Positions 37,522 through 45,495 of a stretch of 64,000 nucleotides of DNA are shown here, one piece after another. Made by a program: the position numbers and the translations under genes. Within the stretch, counting starts at the first letter, position 1. Each line of letters opens with the position of its first letter. This DNA is from Halalkalibacter oceani (lineage in GTDB: Bacteria; Bacillota; Bacilli; Bacillales; Bacillaceae_D), in NCBI RefSeq assembly GCF_023715705.1, contig NZ_JAMBOS010000010.1:1-64000 (forward strand). The letters run 5' to 3'. A model generated the notes under the pieces. That model saw nothing but the letters and a program-made list of their open reading frames with translations. It did not search any database and had not been told where the DNA came from.

Positions 37522-38346
37522 ATGGGAAAGCTAGAAACGAAGGATCTGGGCATTTCATATGGAGAGATTGATATCGTCAAACAGCTGAATATCACGATAC
37601 CTGAAGGCCAGGTCACGACGATTATCGGGCCGAACGGCTGCGGGAAGTCTACGATTTTAAAAACGATGTCCCGCTTGCTGAGAGCAAAGGACGGGGCTGT
37701 CTATCTTGACGGAAAAGCGATCCACCAGACGCCGACGAAGGAGCTGGCGCAGAAGATGGCGATCCTCCCGCAAACTCCTGAAGCACCGAACGGGCTTACG
37801 GTCTATGAGCTGGTGTCGTACGGACGTTTTCCTCATCAGAAAGGGTTCGGAAAGCTGAAGGCGGAAGATAAACGTGTGATTGAATGGGCGATTGATGTTA
37901 CCGGAATGAACGAATTTGCCGACCGAACGATCGATGCGCTGTCCGGCGGACAACGCCAGCGCGTCTGGATTGCGATGGCGCTCGCCCAGGAAACGGATTT
38001 GCTGCTGCTTGATGAGCCGACCACGTATCTTGATTTAGCCCATCAGCTGGAGGTTCTCCAACTGCTGGAGCGTTTGAACAAAATCGAAGGACGGACGATT
38101 GTCATGGTGATTCATGACTTGAATCATGCTGCCCGCTTCGCTCATTATATGATCGCCTTAAACAAAGGAACGGTCATTAAAGAAGGAACGGCCAATGAAG
38201 TCATGACATCTGATGTGCTGCGAAAGGTATTTCAAATTGATGCTGAAATCGTCACCGACCCCCGGACGAATAAGCCGGTTTGCCTGACCTATGACCTCAG
38301 CCACGAGCAGGAAGAGGTACGGCTCGCCACGCCGGTTTTGGCGTAA
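37522..38346 (+). CDS. Siderophore ABC transporter ATPase
   Basis: A 274-aa FecE/FhuC-type ATPase: Walker A GPNGCGKST, Q-loop ILPQTPE, signature LSGGQRQRVWIA, Walker B LLLLDEPTTYLD, switch His in VIHDLNHA. Last gene of the Fur-controlled operon, ending with a terminator. Confidence 0.97.
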   Translation: MGKLETKDLGISYGEIDIVKQLNITIPEGQVTTIIGPNGCGKSTILKTMSRLLRAKDGAVYLDGKAIHQTPTKELAQKMAILPQTPEAPNGLTVYELVSYGRFPHQKGFGKLKAEDKRVIEWAIDVTGMNEFADRTIDALSGGQRQRVWIAMALAQETDLLLLDEPTTYLDLAHQLEVLQLLERLNKIEGRTIVMVIHDLNHAARFAHYMIALNKGTVIKEGTANEVMTSDVLRKVFQIDAEIVTDPRTNKPVCLTYDLSHEQEEVRLATPVLA

Positions 38347-38384
38347 GTGGGATTGATTGTTTCGCAGATTAGGAGAATTTTTTG

Positions 38385-38416
38385 AATCATCCTTGATCAA
38401 AGGATGATTTTTCTTT
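38385..38416 (+). terminator. Intrinsic terminator of the siderophore operon
   Basis: AATCATCCTT (38385-38394) and AAGGATGATT (38400-38409) form a perfect stem, followed by TTTTCTTTT. Confidence 0.9.
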
Positions 38417-38477
38417 TACCTTTTTCTCCCGTTGTGTTTATAATGTTAACATACGATAGGCAAAGTAGGGTGGTTAC

Positions 38478-39422
38478 ATGAAGGCTGTTGGGATTACGGG
38501 GGTAGGCGTTTATCTGCCGGAAGAAGTGGTAACAAATAAAAATTTGGAAGAAATGGTTGAAACGAGTGATGAATGGATTTACACCCGGACAGGAATAAGC
38601 GAAAGAAGGGTGGCGAATCAGGAAACGGATACATCCGATATGGCAATTTCAGCGGCAAAACAAGCGCTTGACGATGCCGGGCTGGCGGCGAAGGAGATTG
38701 ATCTCATCATCGTTGCGACAGCGACGCCTGATCATGCTGTTCCTTCCGTTGCCTGTCTTGTCCAGCGGGCGCTCGAGCTCGAGGATGTGCCGGCAATGGA
38801 TGTCAGCGCGGCCTGTTCAGGCTTTGTTTACGCTCTTGTAACGGGCAAGCAGTTTATCGAAACGGATACATATCAGCACGTTCTTATTATCGGAAGTGAA
38901 AAGTTTTCAAAAATCGTCGACTGGACGGACCGGAATACATGTGTCTTATTTGGTGACGGAGCAGGAGCTGTGATATTGAGTGAAGTATCAGCGGGGAAAG
39001 GGATTTTATCATTTGAGCTCGGCGCTGACGGCCGCGGCGCGGAGCATTTGCTCGTATCCCCGGAAAGCGGCTGCGTCGAGATGAAAGGGCGGGAAGTGTT
39101 CAAGTTTGCGGTACGGCAAATGCCTGAATCGAGCCTTGAGGTCGTAAGGCGCGCCGGACTGACGAAAGAGGATGTTGATTTTCTCGTGCCACATCAGGCG
39201 AACCTTCGTATTATTGAGGCCGCCAGAGAAAGGCTGAGTCTGGCGCCGGATAAGGTGGCGGTAACTGTGAAGCAGCACGGTAATACATCAGCTGCTTCCA
39301 TCCCGCTCGCCTTGTACGCGGAGCTACAGGCTGGAAAAATCAAGGATGAGGATATTGTCGTCATGGTAGGATTTGGCGGAGGGCTTACGTGGGGAGCTGT
39401 CTGCTTAAAATGGGGGAAATGA
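38478..39422 (+). CDS. fabH: 3-oxoacyl-ACP synthase III (FabH)
   Basis: A 314-aa enzyme that starts fatty acid synthesis by condensing an acyl-CoA with malonyl-ACP. The catalytic Cys is in SAACSGF, His in VPHQANLRI and Asn in [10 protein letters not shown]. Branched-chain primer preference is usual in Bacilli but cannot be read here. TATAAT lies at 38440-38445; I saw no FapR palindrome. fabF follows after 16 bp. Confidence 0.97.
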   Translation: MKAVGITGVGVYLPEEVVTNKNLEEMVETSDEWIYTRTGISERRVANQETDTSDMAISAAKQALDDAGLAAKEIDLIIVATATPDHAVPSVACLVQRALELEDVPAMDVSAACSGFVYALVTGKQFIETDTYQHVLIIGSEKFSKIVDWTDRNTCVLFGDGAGAVILSEVSAGKGILSFELGADGRGAEHLLVSPESGCVEMKGREVFKFAVRQMPESSLEVVRRAGLTKEDVDFLVPHQANLRIIEAARERLSLAPDKVAVTVKQHGNTSAASIPLALYAELQAGKIKDEDIVVMVGFGGGLTWGAVCLKWGK

Positions 39423-39438
39423 AGGAAGGAGCATAACG

Positions 39439-40677
39439 ATGAAGAAACGAGTCGTCGTTACAGGAATTGGCGCTGTCAGTCCACTGGGACATGATGCGGC
39501 TGCAACGTGGGAACAGATAAAAAACGGGCAGTCCGGTATCGCGCCAATTACGCGGATCGATACGGAAAAATTCCAGGTAAAAGTAGCTGGAGAGGTGAAG
39601 GATTTTCAGCCAGAGCAGTTTATCGACAGCAAGGAAGCGAGACGAATGGGACGCTTCACTCAATTTGCGATCGCCGCCAGCAAAATGGCGCTGGAGGACG
39701 CGCGTATTCAAGTTGGGGAGAATGTCTCGCCAGAGCGGACCGGCGTTTGGATCGGTTCGGGAATTGGCGGGCTTGATGCGTTTGAGGAGCAGCATAAGCG
39801 CTATTTAAGCAAAGGGCCAAAACGAGTCAGTCCTTTCATTATTCCGATGCTGATTCCTGATATGGCCTCAGGACGCGTTTCAATTGAAGTTGGAGCGAAG
39901 GGCATTAATAATTGCTCGGTCACGGCCTGTGCTTCAGGGGCGAATTCGATTGGCGACGCCTATCGGGCGATCCAAAATGGCGAGGCGGATGTGATGATCA
40001 CCGGGGGGACTGAGGCGGCGATCACCGAAATGACGATAGCCGGCTTCTCAAATATGACAGCGCTCTCGACCAACCCTGATCCAGAGCAGGCAAGCCGGCC
40101 ATTCGATAAGGAACGGGACGGCTTTGTCATCGCCGAAGGAGCGGGTGTGCTTATCCTTGAGGAGCTTGAGCATGCCAAGGCAAGAGGAGCTGCCATTTAT
40201 GCGGAACTGGCCGGCTATGGGGCGACCGGTGATGCCTATCATATTACGACACCTGCGCCGGCCGGGGAAGGTGGACAGCGCGCGATGCGAAAGGCGCTTG
40301 ACGATGCCGGACTCCGGGCTGAAGAGGTTCAATACATTAATGCGCACGGGACGTCCACTTATTATAATGATCTTTATGAAACGATGGCGATCAAAGAAGT
40401 ATTTCAGGATCATGCCTACAAACTCGCTGTCAGTTCGACAAAGTCGATGACCGGTCATCTGCTTGGAGCGGCCGGCGCCCTGGAAGCGATATTCACGGTG
40501 CTGACGATCAGAGACGGGATCGTGCCGCCGACGATTCATTATCAGACTCCGGACCCCGAGCTTGATTTGAATTATGTGCCAAACGAAGCGATCAATCAGT
40601 CAGTCGCTGTCGCGATATCAAATTCATTTGGCTTTGGCGGTCATAATGTGACGCTGCTTTTTAAGCAGTTCCAATAA
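39439..40677 (+). CDS. fabF: 3-oxoacyl-ACP synthase II (FabF)
   Basis: A 412-aa elongating condensing enzyme: Cys in [14 protein letters not shown], first His in [11 protein letters not shown], second His in [14 protein letters not shown], and the Gly-rich SFGFGGHN near the end. In operon with fabH as in B. subtilis (fabHA-fabF). It sets unsaturated or long-chain balance in type II fatty acid synthesis. A strong terminator follows. Confidence 0.98.
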   Translation: MKKRVVVTGIGAVSPLGHDAAATWEQIKNGQSGIAPITRIDTEKFQVKVAGEVKDFQPEQFIDSKEARRMGRFTQFAIAASKMALEDARIQVGENVSPERTGVWIGSGIGGLDAFEEQHKRYLSKGPKRVSPFIIPMLIPDMASGRVSIEVGAKGINNCSVTACASGANSIGDAYRAIQNGEADVMITGGTEAAITEMTIAGFSNMTALSTNPDPEQASRPFDKERDGFVIAEGAGVLILEELEHAKARGAAIYAELAGYGATGDAYHITTPAPAGEGGQRAMRKALDDAGLRAEEVQYINAHGTSTYYNDLYETMAIKEVFQDHAYKLAVSSTKSMTGHLLGAAGALEAIFTVLTIRDGIVPPTIHYQTPDPELDLNYVPNEAINQSVAVAISNSFGFGGHNVTLLFKQFQ

Positions 40678-40686
40678 GCAGTGCAG

Positions 40687-40730
40687 GCAATGTCTTCCTG
40701 TAGATCGGTACGGAAGACATTGCTTTTTTT
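40687..40730 (+). terminator. Intrinsic terminator after fabF
   Basis: GCAATGTCTTCC pairs perfectly with GGAAGACATTGC and is followed by seven Ts. Confidence 0.95.
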
Positions 40731-41026
40731 CTGCTTAGATGAAAGTCAGCCGCGTAAATGGTTCAGGAGCGCTTTTCTCCGGATGTGAGCTGATGGACGG
40801 GATATTCTGAGCGGAATCAGCATAGCAATAAAGAGGAAAAAGAAGGGAATTGGTAGCTGGAGAACGAAGGGTACAGAGAGAGGATAAATTGATGAATTCA
40901 ATACAGCGGAGAATATTCCAGAATTGCCAATGAAAATTTTTTGGGATATTCTCTAAAATAATGGTTTAAATGTGGTTTAATAAGGGTATCGGTGTAAGCG
41001 TAGCATGAAACAAGGAGGGTAGATAG
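40731..41026 (+). other. Intergenic region with a hairpin
   Basis: About 300 bp without a gene. GAGAATATTCCA (40909-40920) pairs with TGGGATATTCTC (40942-40953) over a 21-nt loop and has no T-run, so it is more like an operator or RNA stem than a terminator. An AT-rich stretch with TTTAATAAGG follows and a good ribosome binding site (AAGGAGGG) ends the region. Confidence 0.5.
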
Positions 41027-41722
41027 ATGAGGTTGCAAAACAGATCAGCAGCAGGTTATGCGAAAAAAACAGGTCTTTTTCTCATATTGTTTGCCGCACT
41101 CGCAATTGTGATGAATGGATCAATTATTTACGGCTTTAACACGGTGAACGAAAAGGACGGCGATGCTGTGCTGTACTATTCATCTTCTACAATTCATAAA
41201 ATAACGGAGGCGCAAGCTGGTGACAATGACGATCTCTCCAGCATTTCCCCTGTCATGGCAGATGGAACTGAGCAAGGAATCGAAGCATACTTGCACGCGG
41301 CGACGGAACATATGATTCACAGTCAAAGAAATCTTATGGTTGAAGATTATTTGTATTTATATACAGAGAGTGAAGCGAGCAAACGACAGCTTCTTGATCA
41401 ATACTTAAAAAGCATTCAAAGCGGTTCAGAGGTATGGTGTATTTTAACAGCTGCCGAGACCTATCTTGGCAAGGAAGTAAGGGAGCTGACCGTTGAAGAA
41501 ACAGCGATGCTCGTCGGTCATATCCTGCCTGACGGAGAGCAGACAATGTCAGCAGTCGACAACCGCTATGCCTCGGAATCTCCAGACGGGGATCGAATGA
41601 GGAGCATACAGCAAATGTCCAGCGAGGTTCAAGGTGGTGACAACTGGCTTCCAGCTCCGCTTACCTTTCCACAGCCGGAAGCTCTTTTACCGGCAGAGCG
41701 AACCAGCATCGATACATTATAA
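41027..41722 (+). CDS. Membrane-anchored relic of a GT51 transglycosylase
   Basis: A 231-aa protein with one N-terminal transmembrane helix (LFLILFAALAIVMNGSIIYG). Residues 118-165 align with the end of the penicillin-binding-protein transglycosylase domain: LLDQYL (122-127) for EIYLN, AAETYLGK (142-149) for AAQ.YFGK, and LTVEETAMLVG (154-164) for LTLAEAALLAG. The catalytic Glu motif (EDxxFxxHxG) and the GGSTITQQ motif are missing, so glycan polymerisation is not expected. No transpeptidase domain follows. It may be a regulator or scaffold in wall synthesis, or a decaying copy; the frame and ribosome binding site are intact. Confidence 0.8.
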   Translation: MRLQNRSAAGYAKKTGLFLILFAALAIVMNGSIIYGFNTVNEKDGDAVLYYSSSTIHKITEAQAGDNDDLSSISPVMADGTEQGIEAYLHAATEHMIHSQRNLMVEDYLYLYTESEASKRQLLDQYLKSIQSGSEVWCILTAAETYLGKEVRELTVEETAMLVGHILPDGEQTMSAVDNRYASESPDGDRMRSIQQMSSEVQGGDNWLPAPLTFPQPEALLPAERTSIDTL

Positions 41723-41758
41723 AAGGGGTTGCCGGCAAACTGTCGTCTAACCCCTTTT
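41721..41758. terminator. Bidirectional terminator
   Basis: AAAAGGGGTT (41721-41730) pairs with AACCCCTTTT (41749-41758); A- and T-runs serve both flanking convergent genes. Confidence 0.88.
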
Positions 41759-41843
41759 GTCATTGAAGAACACCCCGCCAGATTGCCGGAAGCTCGAAAT
41801 TTCCCCCGGTCTGCTATGTTCAATTCTCCCTCTGACTGAAAAT

Positions 41844-42485
41844 CTATAGGCGTTGCTCGAGCTTGTTCCGCCAATGCTCTGCCAGTTCTGGAACCGCCAG
41901 AAGGCGTTCCAGTGCCTCACGGGGAACGTCGCGCCGTAAATATACGTCATTCGCCTCAAGCACCGAGACACGATGGGTGTTTTCTTCAAGCAGGATCATG
42001 TCGGAATCGGCGCGGACCGTTCCTTCTTCCAGTACACGGCAAAGATAGCCGGTATAGCCGGTTTGCACGAGCCGCTTCAGCAGTCCGCGCACGGCGGTAT
42101 GTTTTTCAATCGTGTGGCAGGGCTCTCTTCCCTGTGTTACTTGAATGACCGCTTCGCCAAGTCGATAAATATCACCGATATACACATCGCGTTCAAGCCG
42201 GTTTTTAACGGTAATATTCTCTCCAAAGGCGGATGGGGGAAGCGAGGTCGAGAATTCCTCATTCCACTTTGCATAATGTTCCCATGGATAGAGACAAACG
42301 GCCCGGTCACGGCCGCCATGATGCTTTTTATCGGCGACATCATCTCCCTTGAAGCCGTCTATTGTTAAAAAAACTTCAGCAACAAATTGTTTTTCAATCC
42401 CGGTGTAAAGCTCTTTGTTTTCTCCATAGGCCATTTGTTTTGGCAGTGCTACGGCAACGTTCGTCATTTCAAAGTTTTTCAGCAT
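41844..42485 (-). CDS. MOSC domain protein (YflK/YiiM-like)
   Basis: A 213-aa MOSC protein followed by a 3-alpha C-terminal domain. The MOSC Cys that coordinates molybdenum cofactor sulfur is in TQGREPCHTIEK, with KKHHGGRDRAVCLYPWEHYA upstream (split: HHGGRDRAV, YPWEHYA), as in YiiM which reduces N-hydroxylated bases. Start ATG 42485 has GAGGGA upstream. Role in detoxifying hydroxylamino compounds is inferred from YiiM. Confidence 0.88.
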   Translation of the reverse strand: MLKNFEMTNVAVALPKQMAYGENKELYTGIEKQFVAEVFLTIDGFKGDDVADKKHHGGRDRAVCLYPWEHYAKWNEEFSTSLPPSAFGENITVKNRLERDVYIGDIYRLGEAVIQVTQGREPCHTIEKHTAVRGLLKRLVQTGYTGYLCRVLEEGTVRADSDMILLEENTHRVSVLEANDVYLRRDVPREALERLLAVPELAEHWRNKLEQRL

Positions 42486-42639
42486 AGGGGTCCCTCTTTC
42501 GGTTGTTTCTTTACAGCCAGTTTACCATAGGTGACAGCTTGAATGGGTCCCCATTTCTCAGGAAAAAACGATAGCCGCTGCGCGCATGCCGTGTTATCGT
42601 GAAAGGAACATCACATTTTTTTCGGAAAGAGGGATCAGA

Positions 42640-43626
42640 ATGAAGCAAAAGGTTCTTTCTTATATGAGAGTCGATGAGCGTGTGTTGGCCGAGCTGGAAA
42701 AAGATTATGACGTTACATCATTTCTACACCATGAGTATCTGGGTGACCCGCGTTTTGACCAGGCTTTGAAAGAAGCGGATGGCATTATCGGTCTGGCCCT
42801 TAAGGTGACGAAGGAGCTGCTTGAGCTCGCTCCGAATGTGAAAATTGTTTCAAACGTATCTGTCGGCTATGACAATCTTGATATAGAAGAGCTGACAAAG
42901 CGAAATATTATGGCGACCAATACGCCGAATATTCTTGATGATACGACAGCCGATGCGATTTTCGGTCTGCTGCTGGCCACTGCCAGACGGATTCCTGAGC
43001 TCGATCACTTTGTGAAAGCCGGGCAATGGACAGTTTCCTTGCAGCCGGAGCAATATGGGATCGATGTCCATCATAAAACATTGGGGATTATCGGCATGGG
43101 GAATATCGGCACGGCGATCGCCAAGCGGGCTTATTGCGGCTTTGACATGAATATTTTGTATCATAACCGTACGCGCCGGCCTGAAGCGGAGGAACGGTTC
43201 CATGCGTCTTATTGCGAGCTTGATGAACTGCTTGAACGTGCTGACTATGTCTGTCTGATGGTTCCTGCTTCGAAGAATACAAAGCATCTGATCGGAAAAG
43301 CGGAGTTTCAGCGAATGAAGCAAACAGCGATTTTTATTAATGGCTCGCGCGGACAAAATGTTGATGAAGCAGCCCTTTACGAGGCGCTCGTACAAGGAGA
43401 GATTCGCGCGGCCGGAATTGATGTTTTCACCGAAGAGCCGACCCGGTCCGACAATCCGCTATTGACGCTTTCAAATCTGGTGACATTGCCGCATATCGGC
43501 TCGTCGACGATTGAATGCGAATTTCAGATGTCAAAGCTGGCCGCCGACAATCTGCGAAAAGGGCTGCAAGGACAAAAGCCGCCTACGCTGATTAATGAGG
43601 AAGTCTGGAACAGGCGGGAAACATAA
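42640..43626 (+). CDS. D-2-hydroxyacid dehydrogenase (GhrB/TkrA-like)
   Basis: A 328-aa NAD(P)-dependent reductase of the D-isomer-specific 2-hydroxyacid family: dinucleotide motif LGIIGMGNIGTAIAKR, catalytic Arg in FINGSRGQNVDE, Glu in FTEEPT, His in LPHIGSSTIE. The family includes glyoxylate/hydroxypyruvate and 2-ketogluconate reductases. ATG 42640 with GAGGGATCAG is used rather than the longer frame. It lies 156 bp before the GntR-kinase-enolase unit, which has its own promoter; a shared pathway is possible but unproven. Confidence 0.9.
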   Translation: MKQKVLSYMRVDERVLAELEKDYDVTSFLHHEYLGDPRFDQALKEADGIIGLALKVTKELLELAPNVKIVSNVSVGYDNLDIEELTKRNIMATNTPNILDDTTADAIFGLLLATARRIPELDHFVKAGQWTVSLQPEQYGIDVHHKTLGIIGMGNIGTAIAKRAYCGFDMNILYHNRTRRPEAEERFHASYCELDELLERADYVCLMVPASKNTKHLIGKAEFQRMKQTAIFINGSRGQNVDEAALYEALVQGEIRAAGIDVFTEEPTRSDNPLLTLSNLVTLPHIGSSTIECEFQMSKLAADNLRKGLQGQKPPTLINEEVWNRRET

Positions 43627-43696
43627 CGATCACAGGTTGGGCCGTTGCTTTTCATCCGGGATGGAAAGCAGCGGCATTTGTTTGTTTGCTAAAAAG

Positions 43697-43755
43697 AATT
43701 GAAAAGTCTGAACATTCGTTATATAGTGAAATGAGAAGTTAATTATTAATTGTTA
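43697..43755 (+). promoter_or_regulatory. Promoter and candidate GntR operator
   Basis: TTGAAA (43697-43702), 17-bp spacer, TATAGT (43720-43725) form a good sigma-A promoter. A 20-bp imperfect palindrome (43736-43755, GTTAA...TTAAC, symmetric at 16 of 20 positions) lies just downstream of the -10 and 28 bp before the GntR gene, placed for autorepression. Confidence 0.7.
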
Positions 43756-43782
43756 ACACTTTAAATAAGGGAGGAGGCTGTC

Positions 43783-44454
43783 GTGAGCGATCTTCTTTTT
43801 GCGGAGCAGATCAAGCAATCAACCCATATCAAAGTTGCCAATTACATTCGGAAAGGTATTCTTACCGGGAAGTGGGCCTTTCGCGAACATTTAAGTGAAA
43901 AGTCGGTCTCAGAGGAACTTCAACTGAGCAGAGGTCCTATTCGTGATGCGATTAAGCAATTACATATCGAGGGGCTAATTGAGATTCCGGGCAATGGCAG
44001 ACCTTATGTCGTCGGCTTCTCGGAAAAAAGCTTCGCGGACTGGTGCAGGATGAGAATGTATTTAGAGACACTGGCGATTCAGGAAAGCGTCGAGGCAGGT
44101 GACAACCGTTCTTATCATGAGATGAGCGAAATTGTCAAAGCGATGGAATCCGCCGCCGCCGAACGTGAGCAATATATTTGGCTCGACCTTTATTTTCACC
44201 GGCGGCTCGTGGAAAGCAGTCAAAACCGGGCGTTATGCAAGCTGTGGGAAACGTTGTCGCCCTGCTTGTACACGCTGCAGGAGTTAATTGCGGAGCGCTA
44301 TGAGCAGCAAAAACAAATCGGCATGCATCTGGCTATTCTTACTCATATGCAGCGTGGCGAGAGCGGGCAGGCGGCTGAGTGTCTGACGGAGCATATTCAA
44401 GCCGGAAAGCAGGCGATTCAACAGGTGGTTCGATTTTCGTCCACTTCCGGATAA
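43783..44454 (+). CDS. GntR-family (FadR-type) transcriptional regulator
   Basis: A 223-aa regulator: N-terminal winged helix (HIKVANYIRKGILTGKW, SEKSVSEELQLSRGPIRDA, IKQLHIEGLIEI) and a C-terminal all-helical FCD ligand domain (DWCRMRMYLETLAIQ to the end; His residues at the metal/ligand site positions are seen in LYFHRRLVE). GTG start with AGGGAGGAGG. First gene of an operon with a kinase and an enolase paralogue, 12 bp apart. FCD regulators usually bind small organic acids, so the inducer may be the pathway's acid substrate. Confidence 0.92.
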   Translation: MSDLLFAEQIKQSTHIKVANYIRKGILTGKWAFREHLSEKSVSEELQLSRGPIRDAIKQLHIEGLIEIPGNGRPYVVGFSEKSFADWCRMRMYLETLAIQESVEAGDNRSYHEMSEIVKAMESAAAEREQYIWLDLYFHRRLVESSQNRALCKLWETLSPCLYTLQELIAERYEQQKQIGMHLAILTHMQRGESGQAAECLTEHIQAGKQAIQQVVRFSSTSG

Positions 44455-44466
44455 AGGAGGAGACTG

Positions 44467-45495
44467 ATGATTGATATTTATAACAGGGAAAGCCTACACG
44501 GCTATTTGCTTGGGCACGGCCTGGTGGCATCTGGAGAAACCGTTCACTATTCGGCGTTAACCGGTGGTGTTTCCTGCAAGGTCGTCAAGGTTGAGCGAAA
44601 TGGAAAAAGCTTCGTTGTCAAGCAGGCGTTGCCAAAGCTCAACGTGAAGGATGACTGGTTTTCCGACATTCGCCGTATTTTGATCGAAAAAGATTGCCTG
44701 ATTGCACTCAATGAGCTGATTCCCGAAGCGGTGCCTGATTTTGTCCATAGTGATGACGAGCAGTTTCTTTATGTGATGGAGGCGGCTCCGTCTGAGGCAG
44801 AGGTCTGGAAGCAGCAATTATTAGCAGGTCGGCTTGACTTTCAAGCAACGGAGAAAATCGCCACCGCATTGGCAACCGTTCATCAGCATTCGGCAGAAAG
44901 TAAGCGCTTCCACGAGCGGTTTGCTAATCAGCAAATTTTTAAAGAGCTGCGGATTTCTCCATATTTGGAGACGATCAAAGAAAAGCATCCGTCCTTACAA
45001 GCGATGATTGACGAGACGATTGCTCTCCTGCTTGAGCAGCGGTTGACGCTCGTCCATGGTGACTTTAGCCCGAAGAACATTCTCGTCACGAAAAAGCGGC
45101 TGTATCTTCTTGATTATGAAGTCGCTCATATCGGTCATCCATCCTTTGACCTCGCCTTTGTGACGACGCACTTTCTGCTGAAGTCGATCAATGAAAAGAG
45201 ATGGGCGCCGGCCTACTTGCATCTGATGCAAGCCTTTATCGCCAGCTATTTCAAGCATATCGACTTTATCGACCGCCGGCAGCTGGAGCGCGACACGGTC
45301 AGATTGCTCGCTTTTTTGTTTCTTGCCAGAGTCGACGGTAAATCACCTGCCGAGTACATCACGGCAGCGGAAGACAAGGCGCTGATTCGTGAGCTCAGCT
45401 ACGAGATCATCAGCTCCGCTACTACGTTTGACGATGTCCAGCATGTCATGTTAAAAAAACGAGGAGGCTTCTATGAATCCATTTGCGATTACTGA
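44467..45495 (+). CDS. APH-fold phosphotransferase (small-molecule kinase)
   Basis: A 342-aa kinase of the aminoglycoside/choline/methylthioribose kinase superfamily. Gly-rich GGVSCKVVKV and FVVKQALPKL (ATP Lys), Brenner motif VHGDFSPKN (H197, D199, N204) and metal Asp216 in LLDYEVAHIGHPSFDLA. The opening KQALPKLNVKDDWF resembles MTR kinase more than antibiotic kinases, but MtnK itself is at 61.8 kb, so this is a paralogue. It overlaps the enolase gene by 23 nt, which argues that the two act in one pathway. Substrate unknown; a hydroxy acid or sugar acid is plausible. Confidence 0.85.
   Translation: MIDIYNRESLHGYLLGHGLVASGETVHYSALTGGVSCKVVKVERNGKSFVVKQALPKLNVKDDWFSDIRRILIEKDCLIALNELIPEAVPDFVHSDDEQFLYVMEAAPSEAEVWKQQLLAGRLDFQATEKIATALATVHQHSAESKRFHERFANQQIFKELRISPYLETIKEKHPSLQAMIDETIALLLEQRLTLVHGDFSPKNILVTKKRLYLLDYEVAHIGHPSFDLAFVTTHFLLKSINEKRWAPAYLHLMQAFIASYFKHIDFIDRRQLERDTVRLLAFLFLARVDGKSPAEYITAAEDKALIRELSYEIISSATTFDDVQHVMLKKRGGFYESICDY

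Noticed and set aside
38400-38477. Search for a FapR operator upstream of fabH
   Set aside because: No sequence resembling the FapR inverted repeat (TTAGTACCT-type) was found, so no site is claimed.
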